64,000 nucleotides of DNA from Saccharum officinarum (GCA_020631735.1 CM036160.1:117596680-117660679); one strand, 5' to 3'; counted from the stretch's first letter, positions 34,993 through 47,266 are shown. Numbers and translations: made by a program. Notes: a model not told the origin generated them from the sequence alone.

Positions 34993-36100
34993 CTGAACCA
35001 CCTTGTCAGATAACTTGACGTGCTCAGAGAGAAAAAAGGAACTTGACTGCGCTCGGGCCTTCCCAAGGACGGTCGCGATACATGAACCCGAGCAGTGTAG
35101 CTGATTAAGCCCATCCAATTAACTTCACACTCTCACTTTGTAGTGACAAACCTATAAAAGGAGGGGGAAAGAACCTGCTGCCTAACCCAAAAGAGCAAAA
35201 TCCTCTCCACCCCACCTCTCCGATTCTGATACCGCTCGTGCCCCTGCCGCCACCGTTGCTATGACCGGCTCCAAACACTGGGGTGATGAAGGTTGGGTTG
35301 CCGGGAGGGGAAGGATGAGTCGGAGCTACAGGAATACACCGGGAGGCCGCAGCTGGGGATCGACATCCGCTAGCGACCAGACGCTACCCGCCAATAGTGA
35401 CGTGATCTGTCCCTGGACCCTGCGTCATCCAGCTCTTCACCAGCCTTGTCATACTTTCAACAGATAAGAAAGACCACATTGACTACACATCCAAAGAGGA
35501 AATTATCAGGTGAAATCAGATTTTTGTTGGTCGTAGAGAAAGAAAATATCTTCAAAGGTATAGATTACCACACTAAACATAAGTGTGCTATAATCACCGG
35601 AAGGGAATACCCCACTATTGTAGTATGTGCCACTGTACACAAGTTACGTGACAACATAATGGTTCCAGTGTATGCACTTGTGGATTTAGATCGAAATGGC
35701 TTGCAAATCATGTGCGAATACAAGTATGGCTCTAAAAGTCATGCCTTTGACAATTTAGATCTTTCTACCAATGATCTTATATGGTTGTGAAACTTCGCAC
35801 GAATCTGTGGAGAGCGACTCTGGTGGTTCATCTGAGCCTCCTTACATCGTATCATGTGTACAACCCAGAGCTCTCTCTACCCTAGTCTCTCTCTAATAAG
35901 CACCTGGACTAAACCTAGAGCAAATGAAATTAATGTTCAAAGAGATACCTCTACCACCAGCCATATCTAATATATAGTGCCATGAGCCCATGACTGATTA
36001 CTAAACTAACCCTAGTACTTAGTATGTATTGGATACACACCCCAAGTGGCAAAACCGTCCAAATCTTTCCTCATGCATCCGATGGTCCTAGTGTCTTCAC
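34993..36100 (+). mobile_element. Probable LTR-like remnant of an older element
   Basis: It continues the sequence interrupted at 18251. TATAAAAG at 35153-35160 with GGAGGGGG downstream, a CT-rich tract and a possible LTR start TGAACCACC suggest a retrotransposon LTR/leader. A 114-codon AT-rich frame (35446-35790, containing YPTIVVCATVHKL and DLDRNGLQIMCEYK) is open but matches no family I recognise. The right boundary is unknown. Confidence 0.35.
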
Positions 36101-36261
36101 GACTTTGCTTCACCTCGATGCAAGATTCGTGATGCCGCCACTTGTTCGCCGATCTGTCACTCCCTGATTTTGAGGCCTAAACCGAAAAACTTGTCATTTG
36201 CAGTTTTGAGGCCGACACCGCTAAACTCACTTGAAGAGGGGCAAGCTCACGCACACGCAAT

Positions 36262-36390
36262 TGTGTTGACACGCGCAAGTTGTACATTTTTTTTTGTTGG
36301 TGTGCGCCAAGTGTGTGATATCAGTAGCGGTAATAGTATAGAAGTTACCCCCTCAATAATGCTTTCATCCTTTCATCTACCACAAAAGTT
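36262..36390 (+). pseudogene. Fragment related to the 3' UTR of the 12.7-kb gene
   Basis: The order of words (GTTGACACGCGCAAGTTGTACA, GTGTGTGATATCAGTAGCGG, CCCCTCAATAATGCTTTCATCC, CATCTACCACAAAAGTTTA) parallels 13500-13650 with substitutions and indels. No coding sequence of that gene is found beside it, so this is a detached, diverged UTR copy. Confidence 0.55.
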
Positions 36391-36414
36391 TAGTTGCCGT
36401 AGACAACTTTAGTT

Positions 36415-37060
36415 TGAATTTGCAGCTTCTAAGAGTGCCTAACATTCCAGAATTCTAGAGAGTCATACCAAGGTGGATTGAAGATCCAAACGATCGCCCT
36501 GAGACCTGCCATCCATATGTATACCAGGTTAGTATGTTCCGTTTATCTGGTATACCAGTTCTCATGTCATCTTCCTCAAATAAAACACATTCCCAGTTTT
36601 TTTCTTTAGGCTTATATCCTGCTTTTCCAGCTATATTTGGATATGCCAGTTCTTTTAAAAATGTATGCAAATAATGTCCATATTTTTATGGTCTACGAAA
36701 ATAGAGTTCCACAAGTCAGCTGCAGTTTGACGTTGCTAAATTTGGATCTGATAAATAAATTGTGGACTACATGATTTTCGGAGTCGTTTCTTTCCGTCAT
36801 TGCAACGTGTCTTTTATATACTCCACCTAACTATAGCCTTCTTCTGATTGATTTTTTAGTTGCCCTACAGAGCTTTAGTTTGAATTTATATGGATTCTTT
36901 TAAGAGTGCCTCAGATTGTTGAATTCTAGATTGCCATACCAAGGCGGATTGAAGATCTGGTATACCAGTTCTCGTGTCATCTTTCTCAATAAAACACATT
37001 TCCAGTTTTTTCCTTTAGGCTTATATGCTGCTTCTCCACTTATATTAGGATATGCCAACG
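36415..37060. repeat. Imperfect direct repeat of about 200 bp
   Basis: AGTTTGAATTT...TCATACCAAGG-GGATTGAAGATC, then TGGTATACCAGTTCTC, then CTTTAGGCTTATATcCTGCTTcTCCA-cTATAT-GGATATGCCA, occurs at 36415-36655 and again at 36875-37060. The spacing is about 450 bp and the second copy is shorter. Confidence 0.7.
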
Positions 37061-37064
37061 CCCA

Positions 37065-37600
37065 TGTTGCGTCGCTAGGGTTTGGCCGCGACAGGCCTCC
37101 CGTGCTGGCGCGGCACAGCGTTGGGCCACCATAGTCGGTAAGAGAGAGGGGTGGAGCGCGCGGGGTGGGAGAGGCAGAGCGCATCGACAAGCCAATTCAG
37201 AAGGGCGGAGCGGCGGCGTCTAGGTGAGCAGCGGATGCGGCGCCGACGCGGTGGAGAGAGGGGTACGCAGGGAGAAGGCTGCGGGGCAACGGCGGCCGCA
37301 ACGAGGTGGCGTCCGAGGTGGAGTACGGGGAGGCGAGGAGGACGGCGCATGCGAGCACAGGGAGCGGCGGGGCGGAGGAGTTTTTTTTTCCTTTTTTTGT
37401 CGAGCGAAGGAAGGCTGAAGGGGTCGCGGGATGAGGTGGACGTGGCGTTGGCGGGGGCTGGGCCTTTCTGGAAGGGTCGTGACAGTTGCTGGCGTGGCGG
37501 GACGGGAGAGGTTTATAGAAATCGTGGCACTGTAGATCTACAGGATTCTGGATGGGGAGGGCGGGGTGATGAACAGGGAAATGTACACACGTTTATAGAT
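37065..37600. other. GC-rich segment, no recognised gene
   Basis: GGCGGCG/GAGAGG-rich sequence with several overlapping frames (for example 37151-37612 plus) of low-complexity Arg/Gly. No domain, splice pattern or homology was recognised. It lies just downstream of the minus-strand RING gene and could include its 3' flank. Confidence 0.3.
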
Positions 37601-37721
37601 GTTTATAGATAATATATCTGAGCGACCGATGCATATACACATACAATACACATCTTTTTTTTTTATAAGAAGAGGTCACACTCACACACAAACGGTTGAA
37701 CACGGAGCCGTGTGCGTGTCT

Positions 37722-38177
37722 TTACTTGGTAGCCACGGGGACGCGGCAGAGCGGACACGTGGTGCTGACCCGGAGCCACGTCGCTATGCACTGCTCGTGG
37801 AAGGCGTGGCCGCACCACGGCAGGAGCCGGCCGGCCTCCCGCTCCCCGAACTCCGTCAGGCACACCGCGCACTCCGCCGTCTCCGCACCGGGCCCGGGCA
37901 CGGCCACGTGCAGGATGAAGAACACCGGGAGCAGGGAAGACGACGACGACGACGACGAAGACGACAGCGGCACGGCACGGCGGGGCAGAGGAGAGGCTGC
38001 TGGCAGCGACGTCGACTCGCCAGCCGCTGCTGCCGGCCGCCGCCGGGAGGACGAGGAGGATGCCGATGCGGCGGCTGCCTGAGCGGCGTCCTTGTTGTAG
38101 AGCCAGAGGAAGCGGCCGGTGAGGTAGAGCAGGAGCAGGACGAGGCCGGCGGCCGCGAGGCTCGGCGGGCCCAGCAT
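37722..38177 (-). CDS. ATL-type RING-H2 E3 ubiquitin ligase
   Basis: A 151-residue, intronless protein if started at the Met at 38175-38177, giving [20 protein letters not shown] with a membrane segment at residues 8-27. This is the normal layout of Arabidopsis Toxicos en Levadura (ATL) proteins. An upstream in-frame Met (38390) would add 71 unlikely residues. The linker is Ala/Ser-rich with a run of ten Ser at 72-81. The RING-H2 ligands are Cys103, Cys106, Cys122, His124, His127, Cys130, Cys141 and Cys144, with the conserved Trp134. The ATL GLD motif is not evident. The expected role is membrane-anchored transfer of ubiquitin from an E2 to unknown substrates. A TATA-like CTATAT lies near 38280 on the minus strand. 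Confidence 0.85.
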   Translation of the reverse strand: MLGPPSLAAAGLVLLLLYLTGRFLWLYNKDAAQAAAASASSSSSRRRPAAAAGESTSLPAASPLPRRAVPLSSSSSSSSSSLLPVFFILHVAVPGPGAETAECAVCLTEFGEREAGRLLPWCGHAFHEQCIATWLRVSTTCPLCRVPVATK

Positions 38178-38799
38178 GTTGGGGAGCGTAGGCGTCCAGC
38201 ACGTCGGTGCCGGGGCTAGCTCACGCGGCCGGAGCACGGGCGGAGGATGCAGCTTCTTTGGTGCCGTCGTCCTCCTCCATATAGCTCGAGTTGGGAGAAG
38301 ATGGAGATAGAGTCCAGGTCCTGATAGATCATAGATGGAGAGGACTTTTAACATGCTTGCGAGAGGCTTTCGTACGTCTGGAGAGAACACATGCGGCCTG
38401 CGACTGTGAGGTGCAGAAATGCAACTCCATGTGTCCGTATAAGCACAATGCTATCTCAGCCATCTGTACACTACTTCATCGTAGCCATTAAATATATTAT
38501 ATAGGCGTGTTCGCTTCATATTAAAGTCACATCTGCTACGATTTTTTTAGTTTGATCTACACCGTTTCCTAGTAAGCAAACTACGGCTGCACCAAACACC
38601 TCTTATATACAATGGTGTCACATGGTGTGCGACACCGGCTCTCTGCTTTACGGGACGACATAGCAGCAGTGTGATGTGGTCAGGACTGCTCAGGGATGTA
38701 TTTCTATAACGGTAATACTGCAAACAGGAGGCCAGCGACTTCCTTCGGACAGACACGTAGCGTGATGTACACCATAACTTTGCCTTTTTTTACTTCCAG

Positions 38800-39660
38800 C
38801 TCTCATTACCATGTCTCTATTCTCATCCGGACGCCACGCCTCACTCCGCTCGCTGCTGCGGCGTTCTCCCACCGTGCCCCGACCCTGCACCGCTCGCTCA
38901 CTCACGCCTCGCTCCAGCGCCATCATACCCTACATGCGCCGCTCGCTCCTTGCTCCTCACTCCTCACTCCAGCGCCGTCGCGCGCCCCACCTGCACCGCT
39001 CACTCCTTGCTCCTCGCTCTTCTCCCCCGCTCGTCGTGCGCCCCACCCACACCTCGCTCCTCGCTTCGGCCGTGTGCCTTGCCGCCCGCCAGGCTGAGTC
39101 AAGCCCGCCAGGCTGAGCCGCCGCCGGTGCTGGTGGTGCTCGCGTGTCGCTGCTCGCCCACCGGATCCCACCCCGATGACCGAATCGACTGGCCCCAGTC
39201 TTTCCCTTCCCTATGTTGCAAATGTATGTTTCAAGTGTTTCAGATGTTTTAGAGGTATATTGCAATTGTTACATATGGATGTTACTAAAGTAGATCGGGA
39301 TGTTGCACATGCTGCATATGTTTGCAAGTGTTTTCAGTGTTATGTTGCAAGCGTTTTGAAGAAAAATGTTTTCAGACATATGTTGTGACAAGTGTTTTTA
39401 TCTGGATGTTGCATATGTTTTACACACATGTTGCAAGTGTTTTGTTTGGATGTTGCATATGTTTCACACACATGTTGCAAGTGTTTTATCTAGATATTGC
39501 ATATGTTTCACACACATGTTGCAAGTGTTTTATCTGGACGTTGTATACGTTTCACACATATGTTGCAATAGTACATTTCAAATGTTTTGTCTATGTCTGA
39601 CGTATGTTGCATCCAAGTGTTTCATGTTGCAAGTGTTTGACGGGAGTACGATGAGCATGG
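38800..39660. repeat. Dispersed repeat with TGTTGCA(A/T)-rich section, copy 1
   Basis: A CT/GC-rich segment (38800-39180) is followed by 39205-39650, in which ATGTTGCA(AGTGTTTT or TATGTTTCA) recurs about every 30-40 bp. The same kind of section, including AGTAGATCGGGATGTTGCACATG, occurs at 60370-60750 after another GC-rich segment. It is a non-coding, high-copy-looking repeat of unknown class. Confidence 0.6.
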
Positions 39661-40147
39661 AAAAAATAGCAGGCTATAACAACGCTATAGCAGTGGGAGA
39701 GACTTGATGTTAAGCTATTGCCGCTATGCCAACTTTGACCGCTATAGCGCCGCTAAGTTGCATAGTTTTACTGCTTTAGCATTCAAATAGCGGCGCTATT
39801 TTAGATTTTGCCAACAGGCCATATCAATTACAATTTAATTAGCTATTTCCTACTTATCATTTGCTACTAATTTGGTATTTTTGACAATTAAACACCGGAG
39901 TTTCATGAACCATATTGTAATGTCATATTGGTAATGTTACCTAGACTTGTGAAACCTTAGAAACATATTTGTGTTCATCGAATTTCATATTTTGCCATGT
40001 TTTTTTTTATCAATAACCGGTGTTTTTCATGTTTTTTATAAAAACCGCTATCTGTCGTAGCACCGCTATAGCGCCGCTATAGCTTCATAGCTGCTGCAAA
40101 AAAGTTGCCGCTATTTCCAATAGCCAGCTATTTCAAACCTTGACAGT
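39655..40147. mobile_element. Putative MITE with GCTATAGCGG-type termini
   Basis: The left end AAAAAATAGCAGGCTATAAC and the inverse of the right end (GCTATTTCAAACCTTG) are related. Internal GCTATAGCGCCGCTA palindromes lie near both ends. The ends suggest an hAT-like element (CAAGGTTTGAAATAGC), but the left terminus is worn and no TSD was found. Confidence 0.45.
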
Positions 40148-40149
40148 GA

Positions 40150-41340
40150 GTGATGGGCGCACGGCCTAGGCGTTGGGGGATGTGCCGGCGCGGCAGAGCT
40201 GGGGACCGGCGGTCAGGGGCGTAGCGAGTTGGGGGCTGGCTCCCGAGTCACGCCCACGCGGAGGGAGAGGAGGGGGTCTGAGGGAAGGATCGGGGCGCAG
40301 CGACAGGGCAGGGTGCACGTGCGAGGCGGACGAGGACGAGCTGCATGGCCGTCCATCCGAATGCGAGGAGCGACGGTCGCATGTCGCCAGCAATCCCCAC
40401 GGACACAGACCCCAGGTGGACGCGTGAAGAGTAGGCACGAGCGAGGGCCACAAAGTGCAGGCGTGCGCGGGAAACGAATCAGCCCGGTCCACGGAGCCGT
40501 CCGACGGATCAATACTCCATAGTTCTGTTTCTATAATTCTGCTGGGGATGGCTAAGAAAAATTATCAGCGCGTGTGGAGCTTCACACGCTCTGACGCCCC
40601 TGTCGCTACGCCACGGTACCGATATATGGGCCGTCATGGCGCCTGACCTGTGGCCGTAATTACTTGGCTGTCTTTTGTCTGGCCCAGATCTCAACTGCGT
40701 TATATGGATAACCTTCTTGGGCTGTCGAAGAAGCCCACCTATTTTTCCTTTTTATTTGGGCTTTTCGAATGTACAACATACGTACTTAGTCCCACTGTCT
40801 GTCTCTGTCACACAAATTAAACAAACAGGCAGAGGCTGCAGGTCTGGACAGATGTCCTACATTACGTACACGTCCACACATGACATGCACCAGTCAGTCA
40901 CTAACGTACACGGCATGCACGTATGTCCCATATATATGCATGATCCGTCGTCCCTCCCTCGTGTGGCGCGCCATGCATGCAAGCTGGCTCGATCGATCCG
41001 ATCCCCCGGCCCGTGTTATATACATTTGTTGTATTTGCTGTATTGCATGCAAGCGCCCAATCGCATGTGAATGTACTACGTTGCAGAGAATATACATAAG
41101 GAGCCGGAATCACCGCCTGCAGGCCGCCAATCCTATGACCTGACGACCCTGCATATGAGACAACCAAAATTATGTACAACATTCAGAAATATATATAAAC
41201 TGTATGCATGATGGTTTTGCAGAGAGCGAAATTGCGTTACGTGCTTGCGATTTGAATCAAGGTAATACGAGTAATATAATTGGTTGCATCGACAATCTCA
41301 CATGCACGCAGATCACATTCGTAGAGATTATTATAATTAG
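40150..41340. other. Intergenic DNA without recognised gene
   Basis: A GC-rich part (40170-40470) shows overlapping frames on both strands without known domains. The rest is mixed sequence with GCATGC palindromes. No RNA gene or clear element ends were seen. Confidence 0.35.
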
Positions 41341-41349
41341 ATAATAAGG

Positions 41350-41459
<110 letters not shown>

Positions 41460-41590
41460 AAGTTGGAGCAAATTACGGCCCCTAACAATACTCAACTGGA
41501 CTACTAGTTTGTGCGACGACAGTATATATGCATGGATTTGGATCCGATATATATCCATTGTCTTCATCACATCACATGCACAGTCATCGT

Positions 41591-41718
<128 letters not shown>

Positions 41719-42351
41719 GCTACAGCGATGAGCGATCGATGTTTGTGTACACGCTTCAATCATAGTATCAAAGAATAAGACGAAACACAGTATCTGTTTT
41801 TACAGATATGTCTATATGTAGGACAAATGGGATCATCACTTGCCCACCTGCTTGGCGGTTGGCGCATGCATATACTAGCATAACTAGCATACATGCTCGC
41901 TACGCTAGCTTAGAACAGTCCGAGGTCGTCACGAGATACAAAACCCCATGCAGGCCCGCAGGCAAACGTACGTCCTCAGTCACTCCAGGCCCATGCATGC
42001 TCACCACCCTAGCTTCCTCCCCCTGTCTGTACCCCTCTGATCACTGATCTTATATATTATGATCGAGTTCTGCTGCCCCTGATTGAATCAGAATCGTCGT
42101 GAAAAAATCGTACTACACGTACCTCAACAATTAAACTTTGCATTGCAATGTCATTCTTTTTATTACATGATCGATATGGCGGGCCAGAGTAGCTTGGAGA
42201 CGTGCGGCGGGTAACGGCCCAGGCACCCAGCAGGCGGGCTGGCGACTCCGCGTCCGCGGTCACGGGGAGTACGCCGAGGGCGCGGCGGGCTGGTGCGTGC
42301 GCAGGCGCCGGCAACGCACGCCGGGACCGGCCTCTAGCTACTCTCTGATCC

Positions 42352-42851
<500 letters not shown>

Positions 42852-43716
42852 AGACGCGCGCGCGCCGCTGCGCTTTGTGCACTTGTGTTGTCGTGACACG
42901 TACGAATAGCGCGCGGCCGGTGTCCTTCGATATCTGTAGCCATCATGTAGACGGTAGACCGCGCCGGCCGCATGCATGCGTCTCGCGACATGTGTAGGAT
43001 ATGACGTGATCGTCCATCATGGCTATGATCGGACGATCGGAGGTGCCGTGTTTTTCTTTTCTTGTGACGAGCGAGGATTATTATTATTCCTGCTGTGTGT
43101 TGATCTGAGTGCGAGTACGTAGTCAGTAGCTGTGTTTAATTTGTTCCTATCCTATCGTCGGATTTATTTACTGTCCTGTGACCATGGTGCATCATGCATG
43201 TATGATTCTCGTTGTCGAGATCATCGTCGTCGACTTAACAAAACCTCGCTGCGTACGTCCACTCTGTATAATCGATCGAAAAACGTCCCTCTCATATAGC
43301 AAATGAAATATACATATACACATGATGATATATATAGTCCATGCATAGTACGGAGTATATACATTATATATGTAACCAAATAGTGACCCCAGCTTGCATT
43401 ATATTGCACTAGAGGACGCACGCAAGATCACTCAGACACGGCCGATACTTTCCGGAGACACGCATGGAATTCCGCGGCCACATATGCACATGCATGCATG
43501 CGCCGATCATCGGACGCGCTATAGCTAGCCGACGCCGACGTATACGTTCACGTTCGTTCAGGCGCGGTATTTTTATGGCAAGTCGTCGCGGGTGTCGCCA
43601 CCTCCATCGCCTACGCAATATATACGTTCTTCGTTCGTGTAGAGCCAGTGTCTCTGATCTCTCTCTCTCTATCTGTGTGGGTATATGTAGTGCACTACAT
43701 GCATGTAGTCTTTGTT

Positions 43717-43718
<2 letters not shown>

Positions 43719-43804
<86 letters not shown>
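43719..43804. repeat. (TA)n microsatellite
   Basis: About 42 uninterrupted TA units. It is the last of the local cluster. Confidence 0.95.
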
Positions 43805-43805
<1 letters not shown>

Positions 43806-43864
43806 GCCAACGAGGCGCCAACCCATCGTTTTGACTCCATGCATGCATCCATCCGGATGTCGTC

Positions 43865-43959
43865 TACTCCCTCCGTCCCATTGAAAGTGTCGTTGGAAAA
43901 GCGTGCCCCCCTCACAAACACGTTTCCCGGGCGACACTTTCAATGGGACGGAGGGAGTA
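43865..43959. mobile_element. Short Stowaway-like hairpin MITE
   Basis: 95 bp with TACTCCCTCCGTCCCATTGA at one end and its complement (TCAATGGGACGGAGGGAGTA) at the other. The arms (31-32 bp) also include AAGTGTCG / CGACACTT, leaving a loop of about 30 bp. TA borders fit Stowaway. Confidence 0.85.
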
Positions 43960-44296
43960 CGTCCTACGATGGAGCACGGCCCCCACTTTCACGAGCAGAT
44001 ATATTCTTCTGTGCACTACCGGAATCCGCTTCTTTGCTGAGCACCGGAGGCTTTGCCGAGCGTTTTTTTTCGGACGCTCGGCAAAGAAGGCTTTGCCGAG
44101 AGCCAAATAAAAATCACTAGGCAAAGTCTCTACACTCGGCAAAGAAGGCTTTGCCGAGCGTCCGATAAACGGCTCTCGGCAAAGAAGTTTCTTTGCCGAG
44201 TGCCAAAAAAAACACTCGGCAAAGGCTTCTTTGCCGAGTGCCAAAGTAAAATACTCGGCAAAGCAATTTTTCAAATCATATTTTGGTGCCCTAAAC

Positions 44297-44570
44297 GAAT
44301 TCAAATTAAAAAGTGGTCAACTACAAAGTTTCATAACTTTTCATGATCTACAAACTTTATATTGGTCATTTCTTCATTCGACAAAGTAATAATTACGTTG
44401 TTCACAAAATCTATATGTCTCTCTTGTAGTTTTGAAACTACATGAGAGACATATAGATTTTGTGAACAACGTAATTATTACTTTGTCGAATAAAGAAATA
44501 ACCAATATAAAGTTTGTAGATCATGAAAAGTTATGAAACTTTATAGTTGACCACTTTTTAATTTGAATTC
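44297..44570. repeat. 274-bp near-perfect palindrome inside CACTA
   Basis: From GAATTCAAATTAAAAAGTGG to CCACTTTTTAATTTGAATTC, the two 137-bp halves are reverse complements with few mismatches. They meet at TAGTTTTGAAACTA near 44434 with essentially no loop. Confidence 0.9.
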
Positions 44571-45035
44571 ATCTTGTCATGGAAATCTACGTTTGAAATT
44601 CAAAATTTTAAAATTTTAAAATTTGAATTTTTCAAAAGACCTCGGATGGAAAAACTTTCTAAATGAAGTTTGTAGATCTCAAAAAGTTATGAAACATTGT
44701 AGTTGACCACTTTTTCATTTGAATTCATCTTGTCATGCAAAACTACGTTTGAAATTCAAAATTTTAAAATTCGATTTTTTCAAAAGACCTCGGATGGAAA
44801 AACTTCCTAAATGAAGTTTGTAGATCTCGAAAAGTTATGAAACATTGTAGTTGACCACTTTTTCATTTGAATTAATCTTGTCATGCAAAACTACGTTTGA
44901 AATTCAAAATTTTAAAATTTGAATTTTTCAAAAGACCTCGGATGGAAAAACTTTCTATATGAAAAATGTAGTGCTCGAAAAATTATGAAACTTTGTAGTT
45001 GACAACTTTTTGATTTGAATTCGTTTAGGGCCTCA
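44571..45035. repeat. Three tandem units of about 150 bp inside CACTA
   Basis: TCTTGTCATG(G/C)AAA-CTACGTTTGAAATTCAAAA, then AAAGACCTCGGATGGAAAAACTT, then GTAGATCTCaAAAAGTTATG and TAGTTGACCACTTTTTCATT, recurs from 44571, 44728 and 44876. The unit resembles half of the adjacent palindrome. Confidence 0.85.
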
Positions 45036-45105
45036 AACAATCAATTTTCACTTAGTTTAGTATAATATTTGAGTAACCGAAACGGCATATAGACGCATGT
45101 GAGTG

Positions 45106-45170
45106 TGTAGTGCAAGTGGCAAAGGAGGTATCGCGTGAGGGAGAGGTCACGAGTTCGAATCCCGCCGACC
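45106..45170 (+). other. tRNA-like segment with Pol III-type A and B boxes
   Basis: TAGTGCAAGTGG (A-box-like) at 45108 and GAGTTCGAATCCC (B-box/T-arm-like) at 45151 are spaced about as in a tRNA. A full cloverleaf was not confirmed and the anticodon arm is unclear. It is probably a degenerate tRNA-derived piece within the CACTA element. Confidence 0.4.
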
Positions 45171-45489
45171 GCGTAACCGCGAATTTTGCGCGAAAAATGC
45201 CGCGACTTGCGACTTCGGGCACTGGCCAGTGGGCCCCTCCCCGATTTAAAAAAAATTTCTAGGTTTTTTTTGCATTTTTTTATTTCGCGCTTTGCCGAGC
45301 GTCAGGCTCTCGGTAAAGGCTTTGCCGAATGCCCGATAAACGGCTCTCGGCAAAGAAGACTTTGCCGATCGGATTTTTGCCGAGGGCGCTTTGCCGAGAG
45401 CTGCGCTCGGCAAAGGCTTTGCCGAAGACCTCAGAGGCTTTGCCAAGAGCCTGAGGCCCTCGGCAAAGCCGCCGGCTCCAGTAGTGGTG

Positions 45490-46350
45490 GCTATGGCCAG
45501 CTACAACCGCGTTGCATGCGTATACATATTCGTAATTAATTTCAACTAGCAGATCGATCAACAATCTGTTGTGTTCCTGCACCGACTAGTGGACTCCTAA
45601 CTATATAAGCAATAGATGTTAATGTTTAATAATCACAACTAATAAAAATTATTTATTTAGGGCAGCCAACATAGAAAGTATGAGATACATTCTATACTTG
45701 CCAAGTTCTAGACATTACACATAGAAATCACTTTCTCATCAATAGATAGTTTCTTGAAAATAATGTTTTGCTCAATCACATGTACGTGTCTTCTTTCTCC
45801 TATCGTCATCCACCTAATTATTATCATGTCTCTTTATATCTTGGTTCCCGTATAAATATGATTTCTTATCTAAGAAACAATTTCCTTCTCTTTCTTCCTC
45901 ATTTCCAATAGAAGTGAGTAATCTAGAAATAAATACGCACAAACACATACACCCTCACATACAAAGAGAGATTTGATAGGAAATTTTATTTTTAATAATG
46001 CCGGGTATTTTAGATGCAAATTTATGAGGTTATATAGATTATCTATCATAATGTCAAGTGCATGATTATATGCGAATTTAAGGTTAATTTAGATTATGTT
46101 TCATGCCGGCATATGAAGTAGTTTAGGTAGATGTTCATGGGTTACTTTCATAATTGCAAAGTTGTGTAATTACTTGCAAAGTAGAATGGTTCCAAACTTC
46201 CAATGACTACTATATTAATTAGAGCCTACTAGATTGATGGTCGAATCTTTCTGATTTTTTGAGAATTTAAAAGATTTATATTATTTAATATATCTCGTGG
46301 GAAGTAACGTGCCGAGGCTACGTTGTTGGGACCTCTTAGATAAGATAACC
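45490..46350. other. AT-rich intergenic DNA
   Basis: No gene or element ends were recognised. The codon pattern is non-coding throughout. Confidence 0.4.
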
Positions 46351-46351
46351 A

Positions 46352-46850
46352 TGTGTTTGGTTCTGGGACCCATGTAAGTTGGGTTGGGTCCAACCCGGTT
46401 TTTTGGATTGGGTTGAACCTATCTCATGTTTGGCTAAGGGGTTGGGTTGAACCCATTTTTTTTTGTTGGAAGGGTGCAGAAGGATGGAATGGATGACACT
46501 TTCGCACTGTTAACAATAGATAGCCGCCCCCTCCCCGAGCGCACCCACGTCCGCCGCCCCATCCTCGAGCTCACCCACGCCCGCTGCCACCTGCCGGAGC
46601 GCCCGCTGCCGCCATTACCTCTCGAGCTGGCCAGTCACCCCTGCAAGATGGAGCAGAACGGCATGCATGTGGGTCGAGCTCGTCCCATCAAATCGAAGGG
46701 ACCATTCCAACCCGCATCTGAGGGTATATTCCCTCCTGAATTAGACCCAAACCCACATGGCTCCTCAACCAAACGCGGGTCCATCTGGGTCGAACCCGGA
46801 TGCCCGATATCCCAGTCCAACCCTCAAATCAAACCAAACATCACGCACGA
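46352..46850. mobile_element. Putative inverted-repeat DNA element
   Basis: The left side TGTTTGGTTCTGGGACC and GGGTTGGGTCCAACCCGG and the right side GACCCAAACCC, CCCAGTCCAACCC and AAACCAAACA are loosely inverted. A GC-rich Pro/Ala/Arg-coding-like centre (46510-46640) may be captured sequence. The boundaries and TSD are uncertain. Confidence 0.35.
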
Positions 46851-47017
46851 TTGGGCATTCATTCGTAGCTCCAGTCCTAGCGGGCACACGGTGGGCCATC
46901 ACACTGTATCTTTGTGTGTACGTAGTATGTTTGTACAGGTCCATGTCCAGGCCCATGCTAGGGCTATTTTCATCAAGCTCACTCCCTGCTGTCGTACGTC
47001 GTAGGCGCATACAAACC

Positions 47018-47266
47018 TACTCCTTTTGTTATAAGTGTCACTATGGGTGCGTGTCAGTTAAATTTTCTTAAATTTGGCCGAGTTTATAGAAAATATTAGC
47101 AATATTTCTATTTCCAAACAAGTTTATTAGAAAAGTAGATTTAACAATCGATCTAATGATATTAATTATGTATCATAAATATTAATATTTTTTATATATA
47201 TCTGGTCAAAGTTGAGTAGTTCGACTTCTTAGTAAGTGAGAACGATAGTTAAAAATAGAGGGACCA
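47018..47266. mobile_element. Degenerate Stowaway-like MITE
   Basis: It starts TACTCCTTTTGTTATAAGTG and has the interior TTTATAGAAAATATTAGCAATATTTCTATTTCC...GTATCATAAATATTAATATTTT, which is nearly the same as inside 53958-54196. The right terminus is worn (AGAGGGACC). Confidence 0.6.

Larger units (their letters stand above)
44014..45486. mobile_element. Non-autonomous CACTA transposon
   Basis: It begins CACTACCGGAATCC and ends GGCTCCAGTAGTG, with the 3-bp duplication GTG at 44011-44013 and 45487-45489. Both subterminal regions (44035-44270 and 45290-45475) are packed with CTTTGCCGAG and CTCGGCAAAG in both orientations, the transposase-binding arrays typical of grass CACTA elements. The interior holds a long palindrome, tandem repeats and a tRNA-like segment, and no transposase. 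Its length is 1473 bp. Confidence 0.95.

Noticed and set aside
40214..40620. CAGGGGCGTAGCGA and CGCTACGCC as termini of another hAT element
   Set aside because: The right copy does not end in CTG at an inverted boundary and no 8-bp duplication could be found.
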